64,000 nt of DNA from positions 26,509-90,508 of the forward strand of contig JACKDM010000014.1 in NCBI GenBank assembly GCA_020633515.1. Reading direction: 5' to 3'. The notes beneath the pieces were generated by a model. The model made no database searches and had not been told where the DNA came from. It saw nothing but the letters and a program-made list of their open reading frames with translations. The first letter of the stretch is position 1. Each line of letters begins with the position of its first letter. The DNA comes from Myxococcales bacterium. GTDB taxonomy: Bacteria > Myxococcota > Bradymonadia > UBA7976 > UBA1532. Below are positions 16,983 through 26,310 of the stretch, piece after piece. The translations under genes were made by a program, and so were the position numbers.

Positions 16983-17987
16983 ATGAACCGCCTGATCCCG
17001 CTCCTCGCCGCCGCGCTCCTCACCGCGCCCGCCTGCGCCCCGCTCGACGACGCCCCCGCGCTCGGCACCGCGCGCCTCCCGCTCTACGACGCGCTCCTCG
17101 GCGCCGCCGACCTCATCACCATCGAGGCCCGCCAGGGCGGCCTGCTCACCCCCGTCTGGCGCTTCCCCGACCCCGCAGACCCCGACGCCCCCGCGCCCGC
17201 GTTCGCCGCCTTCGACCTCCCGACCGGCGACTACGACGCCCTCGTCCTCCGCGGCGAGATCGCCGGCCGCCCGCTCTACCTCGGCCAGTCCGCAGCCTTC
17301 CGCGTCGAAGCCGGCGCCGAGGTCGAGGTCGAGGTCGTCATCGACCCCTACGGCCGCCTCGCCGTCCTCCCGATCGGGCTCCCCCAGCTCCTCGGCGTCT
17401 CCGTCTCCGCCCGCCCGCTCGACCCCCTCCCCGGCGACCGCGAACGCTACCCGCTCCTCGCCGGCGCCGACGGCTTCACCGCCGACCTCCCGATCGGCGA
17501 CTACGCCATCGAGATCGACCTCGGCGACGGCCTCCTCGGCTACGTCACCAACGATCCGCTCGAAGTGCGCGTGATCGAAGGCCAGGCCATCGAACTCCGG
17601 ATCGCGTTCGGCATGCTCGTCCCGCCCGTGCTGCCCGCCATCGTCGACCACCTCGACCTCATCGTCGGCAACGGCGGCCTGCTCGGCGGCTTCAGCCTCA
17701 CCGTCACCGCGCTCGACGCCGACGGCCGCCGCGTGCCCGGCTACGACGGCCTCATCGTCTTCGACACCCTCGGCCTCGACCTCGGCCTGCTCACCGCCGA
17801 GCTCCCGCGCCCCTACCTCTTCGTGCCCGCCGAAGACCAGGGCAGCCACACCTTCGACGCCGGCCTGCTCGTCAACCTGCTCGGCCTCGCCACGGTCCGC
17901 TTCGAAGTGACGGTCGAAGACGCCGACAACGGCCTGCGCATCAGCGCGCCGGTCTGCGTACAGGGCGTGCTCGGCCGCTGCCCCTGA
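16983..17987 (+). CDS. lipoprotein, possibly Ig/fibronectin-like beta domains
   Basis: 334 residues. ATG 1 nt after the FecR gene, with GGAGG about 8 nt upstream inside that gene's end. The signal peptide ends in a lipobox-like APAC. The remainder is a string of beta-rich segments ('FDLPTGDYDALVLRGEI', then YAIEIDLGDGLLGYV) that resemble repeated Ig- or fibronectin-like sandwiches. One Cys pair (PVCVQGVLGRC) closes the C-terminus. It is probably the last gene of the sigma-54-controlled surface locus; biochemical role unknown. Confidence 0.75.
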   Translation: MNRLIPLLAAALLTAPACAPLDDAPALGTARLPLYDALLGAADLITIEARQGGLLTPVWRFPDPADPDAPAPAFAAFDLPTGDYDALVLRGEIAGRPLYLGQSAAFRVEAGAEVEVEVVIDPYGRLAVLPIGLPQLLGVSVSARPLDPLPGDRERYPLLAGADGFTADLPIGDYAIEIDLGDGLLGYVTNDPLEVRVIEGQAIELRIAFGMLVPPVLPAIVDHLDLIVGNGGLLGGFSLTVTALDADGRRVPGYDGLIVFDTLGLDLGLLTAELPRPYLFVPAEDQGSHTFDAGLLVNLLGLATVRFEVTVEDADNGLRISAPVCVQGVLGRCP

Positions 17988-18099
17988 GAAGCTGCTGAGC
18001 GACCCGCCGGGCGGGAAGCGGCCGGACCAACCACGAGATCGATCGCAGGGAGGATCCCCCCAGCGAGCGCCGGGGGCGGAGGGCGGGGGAGCGAAGCCC

Positions 18100-18267
18100 T
18101 TACTTGAGCTTCGTCTCCTTGAACATCACGTGCTTACGCACCTTGGGATCGTACTTCATCATCTCGAGCTTGCCGGTGCTCGTCCGCTTGTTCTTCGTCG
18201 TCGTGTAGAAGAAGCCGGTACCGGCGGTGCTCTCGAGCTTGATCTTGTCGCGCTTCGGCTTGGCCAT
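18100..18267 (-). CDS. rpmG: 50S ribosomal protein bL33
   Basis: 55 residues. Matches the short bL33 family along its whole length: [32 protein letters not shown] and the ETKLK end. It lacks the CxxC pairs of zinc-binding paralogues, so it is the Cys-free type expected not to depend on zinc. The ATG at 18267 has GAGGG about 11 nt upstream. A G-rich stretch downstream (18060-18099) vaguely resembles the dispersed repeat but is too diverged to call. Confidence 0.96.
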   Translation of the reverse strand: MAKPKRDKIKLESTAGTGFFYTTTKNKRTSTGKLEMMKYDPKVRKHVMFKETKLK

Positions 18268-18400
18268 CTCTGCAATCCCTCGGGAAAAATCGGCCACGGT
18301 GGGCGGGTTGGGGCGCGGGACGTTAACGCAAGACGCGCGTCGACGCAAACGCTTCGGTGACAAGGCCCTCGCGACCGCGTCTCCCACCGCGGCGGCAGGG

Positions 18401-18429
18401 TTGCCAGTCGTCGAGAATGCGGCTAGTGT
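18401..18429 (+). promoter_or_regulatory. sigma-70-like promoter of the TerB-PspA-AAA+ cluster
   Basis: TTGCCA (18401-18406) and TAGTGT (18424-18429) are 17 nt apart, 43 nt before the ATG at 18472. The -10 form TAGnGT recurs before several genes in this window. Confidence 0.5.
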
Positions 18430-18471
18430 CGCCGCATCCACAGACCAGCAAACGGAATGGGGTCGAGGGGG

Positions 18472-18966
18472 ATGCACGATCTCTACGAAGGCATCGAGCT
18501 GAACAAGGCGCAGACCGAAGTCATCTGCCGGGGTCTCCTCGACCTCGCCGGAGTCGACGGGCTCCACGACAACGAAGTCGCGCTCATCCACGAGTTCTAC
18601 CGGAGCGGCGGCGGCGAGGGCGAAGTCATCGAGACGCTCGCCGCCGACGGCTTCGACCTCGACGCGGCCAGCCGCGCCCTCAAGGAGGGCGGCGGGGCGG
18701 TCGTCGAGGCGTTCATCATGTCCTGCTACCTGCTCATCTACGCCGACGGCCGCCACTCCGACGAGGAGCGCGCCCGCATCGCGCAGTACGCCGACGCGCT
18801 CGGCGTCGACCGCGCCCGGCTCGAAGAGCTGCACGTCAAGGCCCGACTCTACCTGCTCGAGATGCTCGCGGCCGGGCTGCGCAACAAGGACGCGATCCGC
18901 GACGTCGGCGGCGAGCTCGGGCTCTCCGATGAGGCGGTCACCGGCGCGATGAAGAAGGAGGACTGA
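18472..18966 (+). CDS. TerB-like tellurite-resistance-domain protein
   Basis: 164 residues, all-helical, cytosolic. The repeated pattern '[12 protein letters not shown].efy' near residues 24-45 and '[18 protein letters not shown]' near 86-103 is that of TerB-type helical domains, which carry acidic metal-binding pairs. I chose the ATG at 18472; an in-frame ATG at 18457 is possible because the GAGGGGG before 18472 sits very close. Five bases separate its end from the PspA-like gene, so the two should be co-transcribed. TerB domains often accompany stress or phage-response ATPases, consistent with the AAA+ gene two positions on. Confidence 0.75.
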   Translation: MHDLYEGIELNKAQTEVICRGLLDLAGVDGLHDNEVALIHEFYRSGGGEGEVIETLAADGFDLDAASRALKEGGGAVVEAFIMSCYLLIYADGRHSDEERARIAQYADALGVDRARLEELHVKARLYLLEMLAAGLRNKDAIRDVGGELGLSDEAVTGAMKKED

Positions 18967-18971
18967 GAGCC

Positions 18972-19682
18972 ATGGGTTTCCTCACGCGGATGTACAACCT
19001 CTGGAAGGGCTTCTTGAGCATCTTCGTCGGTCGCGTCGAAGAGAAGCATCCGGAGATCGCGTACGAGAACGCGATCAACGGCATGACCGAGAAGTACGCC
19101 AAGCTCAAGTCGGCCGCCGCCGGGCTCATCAAGCACCGCGCCAAGCTCGAAGCCAAGATCGAGAAGGGCCGCGTCGACCTCGAAGAGGTGCGCCTGCAGG
19201 TGCAGGTCGCCGTCGACGAGGGCGACGACGAGATCGCGGTGACCCTGCTCGAACGCCAGGACGAGCTCGAAGCCGCGCTCGCCGAGTACGAGCGCGACCT
19301 CGAGCAGGCCGCCAAGGACGCCGACACCGCCAAGGACTCGCTGCGCGGCATCAAGGGCGAGATCGACAAGCTCAAGCGCGAGCGTGACAAGGTCGTCGCC
19401 CAGATCAAGGACGCCGAGGCCCGCAAGCAGATCCAGGAGCAGCTCGACGGCCTCTCGGTCGACGAAGAGGTCAAGGCGCTCGACAACGTGCGCGAGTACG
19501 CCGAGAAGGTCCGCGCCGAGGTCAAGATCGGCGACGAGCTGCGCGAGGAGTCGCTCGAAGGCAAGCTCGCCGCCATCAAGGCCAAGACCGGCAGCGCCAA
19601 GGCCCGCGCCCGCCTCGAAGCGATGAAGAAGCAGCGCAGCGGCGCCGCCGCCACCGAGACCGAGGGCGGCAAGACCCTCTGA
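18972..19682 (+). CDS. PspA/IM30-family membrane-stress protein
   Basis: 236 residues. N-terminal amphipathic stretch ([18 protein letters not shown]) suited to membrane binding, then a continuous coiled coil (about 25-190) rich in Lys/Glu heptads, as in PspA, Vipp1 and YjfJ. PspA proteins polymerise on damaged membranes and keep the proton barrier. The ATG at 18972 has GGAGG about 10 nt upstream, inside the end of the TerB-like gene. Its neighbours (TerB before, AAA+ after) make a stress module, with the AAA+ protein a candidate remodeller of the PspA polymer, as Vps4 is for ESCRT-III. That analogy is inference. Confidence 0.85.
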   Translation: MGFLTRMYNLWKGFLSIFVGRVEEKHPEIAYENAINGMTEKYAKLKSAAAGLIKHRAKLEAKIEKGRVDLEEVRLQVQVAVDEGDDEIAVTLLERQDELEAALAEYERDLEQAAKDADTAKDSLRGIKGEIDKLKRERDKVVAQIKDAEARKQIQEQLDGLSVDEEVKALDNVREYAEKVRAEVKIGDELREESLEGKLAAIKAKTGSAKARARLEAMKKQRSGAAATETEGGKTL

Positions 19683-19817
19683 CCCTCGGCCGCGTCGCGA
19701 CCGGGCGGGGTGGGCCTGCCCGGTCGCTCCACCCCCCTCGATCGTGACCGGGCGCTCCGGCATCCGCGGCGTTCGTCCGGCCGCAGGGCAGGCTCGCGAG
19801 CACGCCAAGGAACAACC

Positions 19818-21674
19818 ATGAGCACCCCCGACCTGCCCCGCGCCGCCGATCTCCCCGCCTGGATGAAGCGGCTGCGCGACCGCTACCTCCAGACCGAGAC
19901 CGGGCAGTTCATCCTCCACGGCAACGTACACGACGTCGTCATGAGCGGCGGCCGGGTGTGGAACATGCCCGCCTTCCTCGACGCCTTCTTCGCCCCGAGC
20001 GGCAAGGTCGTCGTGCACTACGACCCGGGCCGCGGCGTCTGGCTCCCCGACGAGGCCCACGCCGCCCGCGCCGCGCTCTCGCTCGTCGCGTCCGGCTTCG
20101 TCAGCGAGGCCAAGGTCGCGCCCCGCGGCCTCGACAAGACCCCCAAGGCGATGCTCGCCCGCAACCTCGCCGAGCAGCTCGGCACCGAGCGCGAGCCCGA
20201 GATCGCGCTACAAGCCCTCGAAGCGCTCCTCCTCGACCGCGAGATCCCCACCGCCGCGATCATCCACTACGCCGAGCTCGTCGCGCCCGACGGATCACCG
20301 TCGACCATGAGCTTCTTCGACCGCACCGCCGCCGCCCGCCTCCACCGCTGGAGCCTCTCCGACGAGATCCTGCGCGGCGACAACCTCGTGCTCATGCTCA
20401 CCGGCGCGCTCTCCGACCTCGCCCGCCGCGTCACCCGCAACCCCCGCGTCGGCGCGCTCCACGTCCCGCTGCCCGGCAGCCTCGAACGCGCCCGCTTCCT
20501 CGCCCACATCAAACCCGGCCTCGACCCCGACCGCGGCGAGACCCTCACCCGCGTCACCGCCGGCCTCCAGCTCCGCCAGATCCAGGACCTCGTCGCGCCC
20601 AAGACCCCCACCGACACCATCTCCGCGCCCCCGAGCGCCGACGGCGACGCCCGCTCCGTCTTCCAGGGCGCCGCCCCGCTCCCCACCGGCGGCATCGCCG
20701 CGCGCAAGAAGGAGATCCTCGAGCAGGAGTGCTTCGGGCTCATCGAGGTCATCGAGCCCGACCACGACTTCAGCCACGTCGGCGGCATGGAGCCCATCAA
20801 GCGCGTGCTCACCCGCGTCGCCGGCCACGTCCGCGACGGCCGCCGCGCGCAGGTCCCCATGGGCATCCTCTTCGTCGGCCCCATGGGCACCGGCAAGAGC
20901 TTCCTCGCCGAGGCCTTCGCCAAGGAGAGCGGCCTCGCCGCCGTCAAGCTCAAGAACTTCCGCGACAAGTGGGTCGGCAGCACCGAAGCCAACCTCGAAA
21001 AGGTCCTCGACGTCATCGAGGGCCTCGGCGAGATCCTCGTCATGATCGACGAGGGCGACCGCTCCATCGGCGGCGGCGACGGCGGCGGCGACAGCGGCGT
21101 CAACAGCCGCGTCATGGCCCGGCTCAAGGAGTTCATGTCGGACCCCACCCACCGCGGCCGGATCATCTTCGTGATGATGACCAACCGCCCCGACAAGCTC
21201 GACACCGACATGAAGCGCCCCGGCCGCTTCGACCTCAAGATCCCGTTCTTCAGCCCCCAGAGCGCCGCCGAGCGCGCCGCGATCGTGCAGGCGGTCATCC
21301 GCCGCCACCGGCTCCCCGCCGACCTGCCCGACGACGCGCTGCTCCCGATCCTCGAAGACCTCGACGGCTACGCCGCCGCCGACCTCGAGGCGCTCGTGCT
21401 GCTCGCCTACGACGACCTCCAGAGCGGCGACCTGCCCGAAGGGCTCACCGAGGCCCCGCAAGGCATCACCGCGCCCTTCCTCGCCCGCGCCGCCGCCGAC
21501 TTCATGCCCACCCGCGAGACCGACATGATCCGCTACATGGAGCTGCTCGCGGTGCACGAAGCCAGCAACCGCCGCCTGCTCCCCGAGCGGCTCCGCGACA
21601 TCGAGGTCGCCGAGCTCACCGCCCAGCTCGCCGACGCCCGCGCGACCCTCGCCCGCCAGAAGGCGCTGTTCTGA
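19818..21674 (+). CDS. AAA+ ATPase linked to PspA
   Basis: 618 residues. The N-terminal 300 residues form an unrecognised alpha/beta region that begins with an LHGNVHDVV segment and looks like a degenerate or non-catalytic nucleotide fold. The C-terminal AAA module has Walker A GPMGTGKS (354-361), Walker B VMIDEGD with D411/E412, sensor-1 FVMMTNRPD and an arginine region MKRPGRFD, so it is a spastin/FtsH/ycf46-like classical AAA domain. A lid with '[13 protein letters not shown]' follows. The ATG at 19818 has AAGG 7 nt upstream; 135 nt separate it from the PspA gene. Likely a remodelling ATPase for the PspA polymer or a client protein. Confidence 0.85.
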   Translation: MSTPDLPRAADLPAWMKRLRDRYLQTETGQFILHGNVHDVVMSGGRVWNMPAFLDAFFAPSGKVVVHYDPGRGVWLPDEAHAARAALSLVASGFVSEAKVAPRGLDKTPKAMLARNLAEQLGTEREPEIALQALEALLLDREIPTAAIIHYAELVAPDGSPSTMSFFDRTAAARLHRWSLSDEILRGDNLVLMLTGALSDLARRVTRNPRVGALHVPLPGSLERARFLAHIKPGLDPDRGETLTRVTAGLQLRQIQDLVAPKTPTDTISAPPSADGDARSVFQGAAPLPTGGIAARKKEILEQECFGLIEVIEPDHDFSHVGGMEPIKRVLTRVAGHVRDGRRAQVPMGILFVGPMGTGKSFLAEAFAKESGLAAVKLKNFRDKWVGSTEANLEKVLDVIEGLGEILVMIDEGDRSIGGGDGGGDSGVNSRVMARLKEFMSDPTHRGRIIFVMMTNRPDKLDTDMKRPGRFDLKIPFFSPQSAAERAAIVQAVIRRHRLPADLPDDALLPILEDLDGYAAADLEALVLLAYDDLQSGDLPEGLTEAPQGITAPFLARAAADFMPTRETDMIRYMELLAVHEASNRRLLPERLRDIEVAELTAQLADARATLARQKALF

Positions 21675-21680
21675 CCGACC

Positions 21681-22811
21681 CTACTGCGGGCAGGCGTTCG
21701 GCGGATCGACCGGCCGCTCGCCGCCCGGCGTCGCCCACGGCGCCGCGAAGAAGGTCGACCCCGCCAGATCGACCTGGAACGGCGACCGCGCCGCCCCCAC
21801 CGCCGCCCCGCACCAGCCACCGTCGACCGTCGCCGCGCCCAGCAGGATGTCGGCCGAGATGTCGAGGTTGAGCTCGGCCACCGACAGCACGAACCCCGGC
21901 AGCCAGATCTCGAAGCGCCCCTCGGCGTCGACCGGCGCGAAGAAGGTCATCCGCGCCGGCGAGTCGGGCGCGTCGTTCGCCGTGCGCAGCGCGCCGTCGA
22001 TCGCCGCCCGCACCACGCCGTCGCCGTCGACCTGCTCCCGGTACAACAGCGAGATCCACAGCCGCACCGGGATGCCCTTCAGCGACGCGTTGAAGAAGTA
22101 CTCCCCGCTCAGATCCCGCCGCGTGCTCGCGATCCCGCTCAGATCGGGCGAGTCCGGCCGCGGCGGCCCGCCGTCGACGCCCATGTCGACCGGCGCCGCG
22201 TCGACCACCCCCGCGTCCTCGGCGCACGGATCACCCGGGCACTCGAACGGCAGCTCGGCGACGACCAGCGCGCCCGCCTCGTCTCGCGCCGCGAAGAAGG
22301 TGCTGCCGTCGAGCTTGAGGTCGAGCGGGCTCGTCACCGCGCCCGTCGCCGTCCCGCACCACGCCTCGCCGCCGAGGATCCGCGAGACCATCGTCACCAC
22401 CGCGACCACCGCGGCCTCCGACTCGATCACCTCGGTGCCGAGATCGAGCGGATCGGCGACCAGATCGAAGGTCCCGTCCGGGCGCACCAGCGTCGTCGTC
22501 TCGACCAGCGGCGTCGCGTCGTCGGGCTGCGTCGCGAGCCAGATCCGCGCGTCCATCGCGGTCCCCGCCTCGGTCGTCTCCCGCGCCTCGAAGACGATCC
22601 GCAGCCCGAGCGTGATGCCGCCCTTGAGCAGCGCGTTGAGCAGCCACCGGCCCTCGATGTCGGCGACCACGCCCGCCTGCGCCGTCGCCTCGCACGCGCC
22701 CTCCCGCGCGCTCGCGGTGCGGCGGATGAAGTCGTCGTAGTCCTCGCGCGGGCTGCGGCTCTCACAGCCGGCGAGCAGCATCAGCGCGGCGAGGGTTGCA
22801 CCCGATCTCAC
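21681..22811 (-). CDS. lipoprotein with two related beta domains
   Basis: 376 residues. GTG start at 22811 overlaps the stop of the FadL-type porin (GTGA); lipobox LMLLAGC. The two halves echo each other: 'GRWLLNALLKGGITLGLRIVF' aligns with GEYFFNASLKGIPVRLWISL, and 'GSTFFAARDE' with GSTFFAAPWA. This indicates an internal duplication of a roughly 170-residue domain, joined by an Asp/Ala-rich linker (about 180-215). Coupling to the porin suggests a periplasm-facing partner. No family name can be given. Confidence 0.8.
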   Translation of the reverse strand: MRSGATLAALMLLAGCESRSPREDYDDFIRRTASAREGACEATAQAGVVADIEGRWLLNALLKGGITLGLRIVFEARETTEAGTAMDARIWLATQPDDATPLVETTTLVRPDGTFDLVADPLDLGTEVIESEAAVVAVVTMVSRILGGEAWCGTATGAVTSPLDLKLDGSTFFAARDEAGALVVAELPFECPGDPCAEDAGVVDAAPVDMGVDGGPPRPDSPDLSGIASTRRDLSGEYFFNASLKGIPVRLWISLLYREQVDGDGVVRAAIDGALRTANDAPDSPARMTFFAPVDAEGRFEIWLPGFVLSVAELNLDISADILLGAATVDGGWCGAAVGAARSPFQVDLAGSTFFAAPWATPGGERPVDPPNACPQ

Positions 22812-24103
22812 AGCCGCACCTCCAGATCGAGCGTCAGGTACTGCCGGGCGTCGGTGTAGCGGCCGTTGGTCGTCGGCACGTTCACGCTGTCGCGCACGGT
22901 CACGTCCTCGAACTGCTGCCAGAAGAAGCTCGTCGACAGCCCGACCCGCTCGCCGAGGTCGAGGCTCGCGCCGATCGCCAGCTCGTAGCTCGCGCTCTCG
23001 GCGAGCCCCGGCTCGAAGGTGTGCGTCGGCGTCGCCGCCGTCTCGTAGCCCACGCCGCCGTGCACCGTGAAGCCCGCGACGACCACGTAGTCGCCCCGCA
23101 GCCGCGCGATGAAGGTGTCGTCGAAGTCGCGCGGCAGATCCATCAGCATCTCGCCGTTGCGCACGTTGACCGCGATCTGCCGATCCATGACCGACCAGTC
23201 GTGCCACTCGAACGACGGCCGCAGCGTGAAGACCTCGCCGATCGTGATCCCCGCCCCGACCCGCACCGTCTGCGCGACCGGCAGGTTGAACGACGACCGC
23301 TCGACCGCCTCCTCGGCGGTGCCGAAGGTGATGTAGGCGTCGCCCTCGAGCTGGTGCTCGACGCCGCTGTGCCAGGTCGCGCCGATCACGAGCCCGTCGA
23401 ACGGCGCCCACTGCGCGCCGACGATCCAGTGCAGATCGGCCGCCTCGCCGTCTTCGAGCAGGATCCGCCCCTCGGCGAGGTTGCCGCGCTCGTCGACGAG
23501 GCGGGTGGTGCCGTCGGGGTTGCGCGCCTTGAGCGTCGAGAGGCTCACGAGGGTGTAGACCGGCGCGACCCCGATCGAGAGTCCGGACGAGCGGTGGCGC
23601 AGCGCGACGGCGGCCGAGGGGCTGTAGAGCTGCATCGAGGTGTTGACGGTCGCCCACCGCTGCGGGCCGTCGACCGCGCCGGGGTGCTCGGCGGGCGCGC
23701 CGAACGCGCGGCGCCAGTTGGTGGCGCCGGCGCGGGCGACGTAGAAGCCGCCGCCGAGCGCGAGGTCGAGCGGCCCGATCGCCCACCCGTAGCGCCCGGC
23801 GACCGCCGGCGCGATCCCGAACGCGCCCGTCTCGTTGAGCCCGGCGTTGGCCGCCGCCTCGTCGGGTGGCACGCCATTGAGCGCCGCGTCGCGGTCGTAG
23901 GTCGCCTGCCGGTTGACGACGAGCCCGTGCAGCGCGACGAGCCCGCCCGGCCGCGCGAGGCCCGCCGGGTTCCAGTAGAGCGACCACGCGCCGTCGTCGA
24001 CCGGGTCGCCGCGCAGCCCCTGGAAGCGGCCGATGAAGAACGGGTTGGCCTCGGCGGCCGAGATGCCGCCGAACAGCGCGATCGCCGCGAGGATCCCCCG
24101 CAT
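22808..24103 (-). CDS. outer-membrane porin of the FadL/OmpP1/TodX type
   Basis: 431 residues. ATG at 24103 with AGGAGG 6 nt upstream; signal peptide ending in ISAAEA. The N-terminus carries the family signature SLYWNPAGLA near residues 45-55, followed by regularly spaced amphipathic strands and a C-terminal 'LTLDLEVRL' ending. FadL-type barrels take up hydrophobic compounds such as long-chain fatty acids. A long-chain acyl-CoA ligase is encoded at 30.9 kb, but it is not linked. The next gene, a duplicated lipoprotein, is translationally coupled. Confidence 0.85.
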   Translation of the reverse strand: MRGILAAIALFGGISAAEANPFFIGRFQGLRGDPVDDGAWSLYWNPAGLARPGGLVALHGLVVNRQATYDRDAALNGVPPDEAAANAGLNETGAFGIAPAVAGRYGWAIGPLDLALGGGFYVARAGATNWRRAFGAPAEHPGAVDGPQRWATVNTSMQLYSPSAAVALRHRSSGLSIGVAPVYTLVSLSTLKARNPDGTTRLVDERGNLAEGRILLEDGEAADLHWIVGAQWAPFDGLVIGATWHSGVEHQLEGDAYITFGTAEEAVERSSFNLPVAQTVRVGAGITIGEVFTLRPSFEWHDWSVMDRQIAVNVRNGEMLMDLPRDFDDTFIARLRGDYVVVAGFTVHGGVGYETAATPTHTFEPGLAESASYELAIGASLDLGERVGLSTSFFWQQFEDVTVRDSVNVPTTNGRYTDARQYLTLDLEVRL

Positions 24104-24159
24104 CGCTCCTCCTGCCAGTCGACTGCCGGGCACGTTAACACGCGACGGGCGATGGGGTG

Positions 24160-24546
24160 TCACTCCGCGGGCCGCCGCAGCGGGTGTTCGACCCCCCCGT
24201 CGACGAGCACCGCGCCGTCGTCGGCGCGGCGGATCAGCAGCGTGCGGCCGTCGATCACCGCGAGCTCGGCCTCGTCGGCCCCGGCGCGGCGCAGCGCGAG
24301 CGGGTGGTCGGTGATCTCGCCGGCGACGACGCGGCGGAGGCGGGTGGCGGTCAGCTCGTAGCGCACCGCGCCGGCGAGCCCGCCCACGAGCGCGGCGGCC
24401 GTCGGTGAGGGCGGCGCGAGGCGCTCGGCGTCGACGAGCCAGGTGCCCTGCCACCAGCTCTCTTCGACCGGCTCGGGCGGCGGGCTCTCGTCGGGCAGCG
24501 CGGCGCAGCCGGCGAGCATCAGGGTGAGCGCGAGGGCGAGGCGCAC
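24160..24546 (-). CDS. small lipoprotein
   Basis: 128 residues. GTG start at 24546 one base after the cyclophilin stop; lipobox LTLMLAGC followed by a Pro/Glu linker and a short beta-rich domain (YELTATRLRRVVAGEI, then 'TLLIRRADDGAVLVDG'). Probably a periplasmic or outer-membrane anchored protein of unknown role. Confidence 0.7.
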   Translation of the reverse strand: MRLALALTLMLAGCAALPDESPPPEPVEESWWQGTWLVDAERLAPPSPTAAALVGGLAGAVRYELTATRLRRVVAGEITDHPLALRRAGADEAELAVIDGRTLLIRRADDGAVLVDGGVEHPLRRPAE

Positions 24547-24547
24547 T

Positions 24548-25078
24548 TCAGCCCCGGTAGACGTCGACGCCCTCGACGCGGATGTCGGCGCGCGGCTTGT
24601 CGCGGGCGTCGCGCGGCTGGCGCGCGATCTGGCGCACCACCTCGATGCCGGCGATCACCTCGCCGAAGATCGCGTGCTTGCCGTCGAGCCAGGGCGTCGC
24701 CTTCTCGGTGATGAAGAACTGGCTCCCGCCGGTCCCCGGCCCCGCGTTCGCCATGCTCACGACCCCCGGCCGGTCGTGGCGCAGGCTCGGGTGCAGCTCG
24801 TCCTTGATCACGTAGCCCGGCCCGCCGGTGCCGATCCCGTCGGGGCAGCCGAGCTGGATCATGAACTCGGGCATGACCCGGTGGAAGATGAGCCCGTCGT
24901 AGAACGGCTCGCCGGTGATGCGCCCGGTCGCGAGCCCGACGAAGTTGCCGACCGTCTTCGGCGCCTCGCGCTCGAAGAGGCGCACGGTGATCGTGCCGTG
25001 CGCGGTGCGGAGATCGGCGAGCAGGTCGCCCTCGCCCGGGACATCGGCGAGCGGCGGATCGAAGAGGCGGCCACGCAT
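24548..25078 (-). CDS. peptidyl-prolyl cis-trans isomerase, cyclophilin type
   Basis: 176 residues. Start ATG at 25078 (MRGRLFDPP); upstream codons look non-coding. Carries the cyclophilin core: the active-site FHRVMPEFMIQLG, then GGSQFFIT and 'WLDGKHAIFGEV'. No signal peptide, so the enzyme is probably cytosolic. It catalyses proline isomerisation during folding. It is followed at once by the small lipoprotein gene. Confidence 0.92.
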   Translation of the reverse strand: MRGRLFDPPLADVPGEGDLLADLRTAHGTITVRLFEREAPKTVGNFVGLATGRITGEPFYDGLIFHRVMPEFMIQLGCPDGIGTGGPGYVIKDELHPSLRHDRPGVVSMANAGPGTGGSQFFITEKATPWLDGKHAIFGEVIAGIEVVRQIARQPRDARDKPRADIRVEGVDVYRG

Positions 25079-25119
25079 GGGGCGACGATAGGCGACGCGG
25101 CGCGACCACGCAATCCCGG

Positions 25120-25638
25120 TCAGCCGGGGCGGGTCGCGGTGTCCTTGTAGGCGTTGCGCGTCGGGCGGATGACGTAGACGAAGAGCACGACGACGAGCAC
25201 CGAGAGGCTCAACTCCATCGTGAGGAACGCCCCGATCTTGAGCCACGCGAACGCCGGATCGACGAAGCGCACCAGCCAGTTCGAGGCCTCGTCGAGCAGC
25301 GCGGCGACGAACGCGACGAGCACCAGCCAGCCCTTGAGCGCGGTGTTGATCGGCACGAACAGCAAGAGGTGCGTCAGCACCATCACCAGCATGCCCATCG
25401 CGAAGAGGTGCATGTGGCTGGTCTCGACGAGCGAGGCATAGGGCCGCGGCGGCTGGCCGAACTCGATGTCGGGCTCACCGAGGAAGTAGCGCTGCACCGA
25501 GACCGGGTCGAGCTCCATCCGGGTGAAGTAGAGCAGCGCGCTCGAGACGACGAAGAGCAGGGTGAAGCAGAGGAAGAGGAAGACGATGAGCCGGAGGAGG
25601 TCGTTGCGGGACCACTCCCCGGTGACGACGAAGCGCAT
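25120..25638 (-). CDS. four-helix membrane protein paired with an FMN-binding protein
   Basis: 172 residues with four clear transmembrane helices (about 16-38, 75-97, 101-121 and 135-160). A HMHLFAMGM segment begins the second helix. Membrane-embedded His pairs of this kind often coordinate haem, so a cytochrome-like function is possible but unproven. Three bases separate it from the FMN-binding gene upstream, so they form an operon and may transfer electrons. I recall small four-helix proteins of this type mis-annotated in databases; no enzyme activity is established. Confidence 0.6.
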   Translation of the reverse strand: MRFVVTGEWSRNDLLRLIVFLFLCFTLLFVVSSALLYFTRMELDPVSVQRYFLGEPDIEFGQPPRPYASLVETSHMHLFAMGMLVMVLTHLLLFVPINTALKGWLVLVAFVAALLDEASNWLVRFVDPAFAWLKIGAFLTMELSLSVLVVVLFVYVIRPTRNAYKDTATRPG

Positions 25639-25641
25639 GGG

Positions 25642-26211
25642 CTATCGGGTGCTCGTCGAGCGGCTGGTGGGCTTGCTGGCGACCTTCTGCGCGTGCAGCG
25701 CGAGCACCCGGCGCACCGAGGCGGTGACCGCGCGGGCGGTGAGCGTCGCGCCGCTGATCCCGTCGACGCCGCCGTCGCGCAGCGAGAGCGACCCGTCGAG
25801 CCCGCGGCCGGTGAACTGCGCGAGCCAGCGGGGCGAGGCGAGGTACTCCATCGGCTCGTGGAAGGCGAGCACCACCACCCGCTGCACCGCGCCGTCGGGC
25901 GCGACGACCACCATCACCGTCTCGTCGAGGGAGCGCACCTTGTGGGTGTCGATGAAGGCGTAGCCGAGGATCGCGCCGTCCTTGCGGCCGACGTGCACGC
26001 TCGCGAGCCGGCTCGACCACGGCGTGCCCGCCGCCTTGCCGATCGCCGCCGCGTCGGCCTCGCTCAAGAAGAGGTTCTGCTGGGTGACCTCGTCGGCGCC
26101 CGCGAAGACCTCGTCGAGCGCGCCCTGCTTGGAGAAGAAGACCTTGGCCTGCGCGGCGCCGAGCGCGAGCACGCAGGCGAGGGCGGTGAGCAGGGCGACG
26201 GCGCGTCGCAT
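25642..26211 (-). CDS. exported FMN-binding domain protein (RnfG/NqrC-like)
   Basis: 189 residues. ATG at 26211; signal peptide (VALLTALACVLALGAAQA). The FMN-binding domain ends in DGISGATLTARAV, where the Thr of SGAT is the residue to which FMN is covalently linked by ApbE in RnfG and NqrC. The preceding 'VGRKDGAILGYAFIDTH' and 'PDGAVQRVVVLAFHEP' are also typical. No Rnf or Nqr subunits are nearby, only the four-helix membrane partner, so this is a separate small flavin redox unit. An ApbE gene is not in the window. Confidence 0.85.
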   Translation of the reverse strand: MRRAVALLTALACVLALGAAQAKVFFSKQGALDEVFAGADEVTQQNLFLSEADAAAIGKAAGTPWSSRLASVHVGRKDGAILGYAFIDTHKVRSLDETVMVVVAPDGAVQRVVVLAFHEPMEYLASPRWLAQFTGRGLDGSLSLRDGGVDGISGATLTARAVTASVRRVLALHAQKVASKPTSRSTSTR

Positions 26212-26310
26212 CGGGGCGGGCTCCCGTGGATGAAGCTGGTGGGTGAATGTCGAATTCAGGTTGAGCAGAATCGGTGATCGCAAGCCACGAAATCAAGTAA
26301 AAGGCGGGCC

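Noticed and set aside
18040..18099. Fourth copy of the structured repeat downstream of rpmG
   Set aside because: Some GGAGGGCG-like similarity, but neither the hairpin nor the other blocks align.
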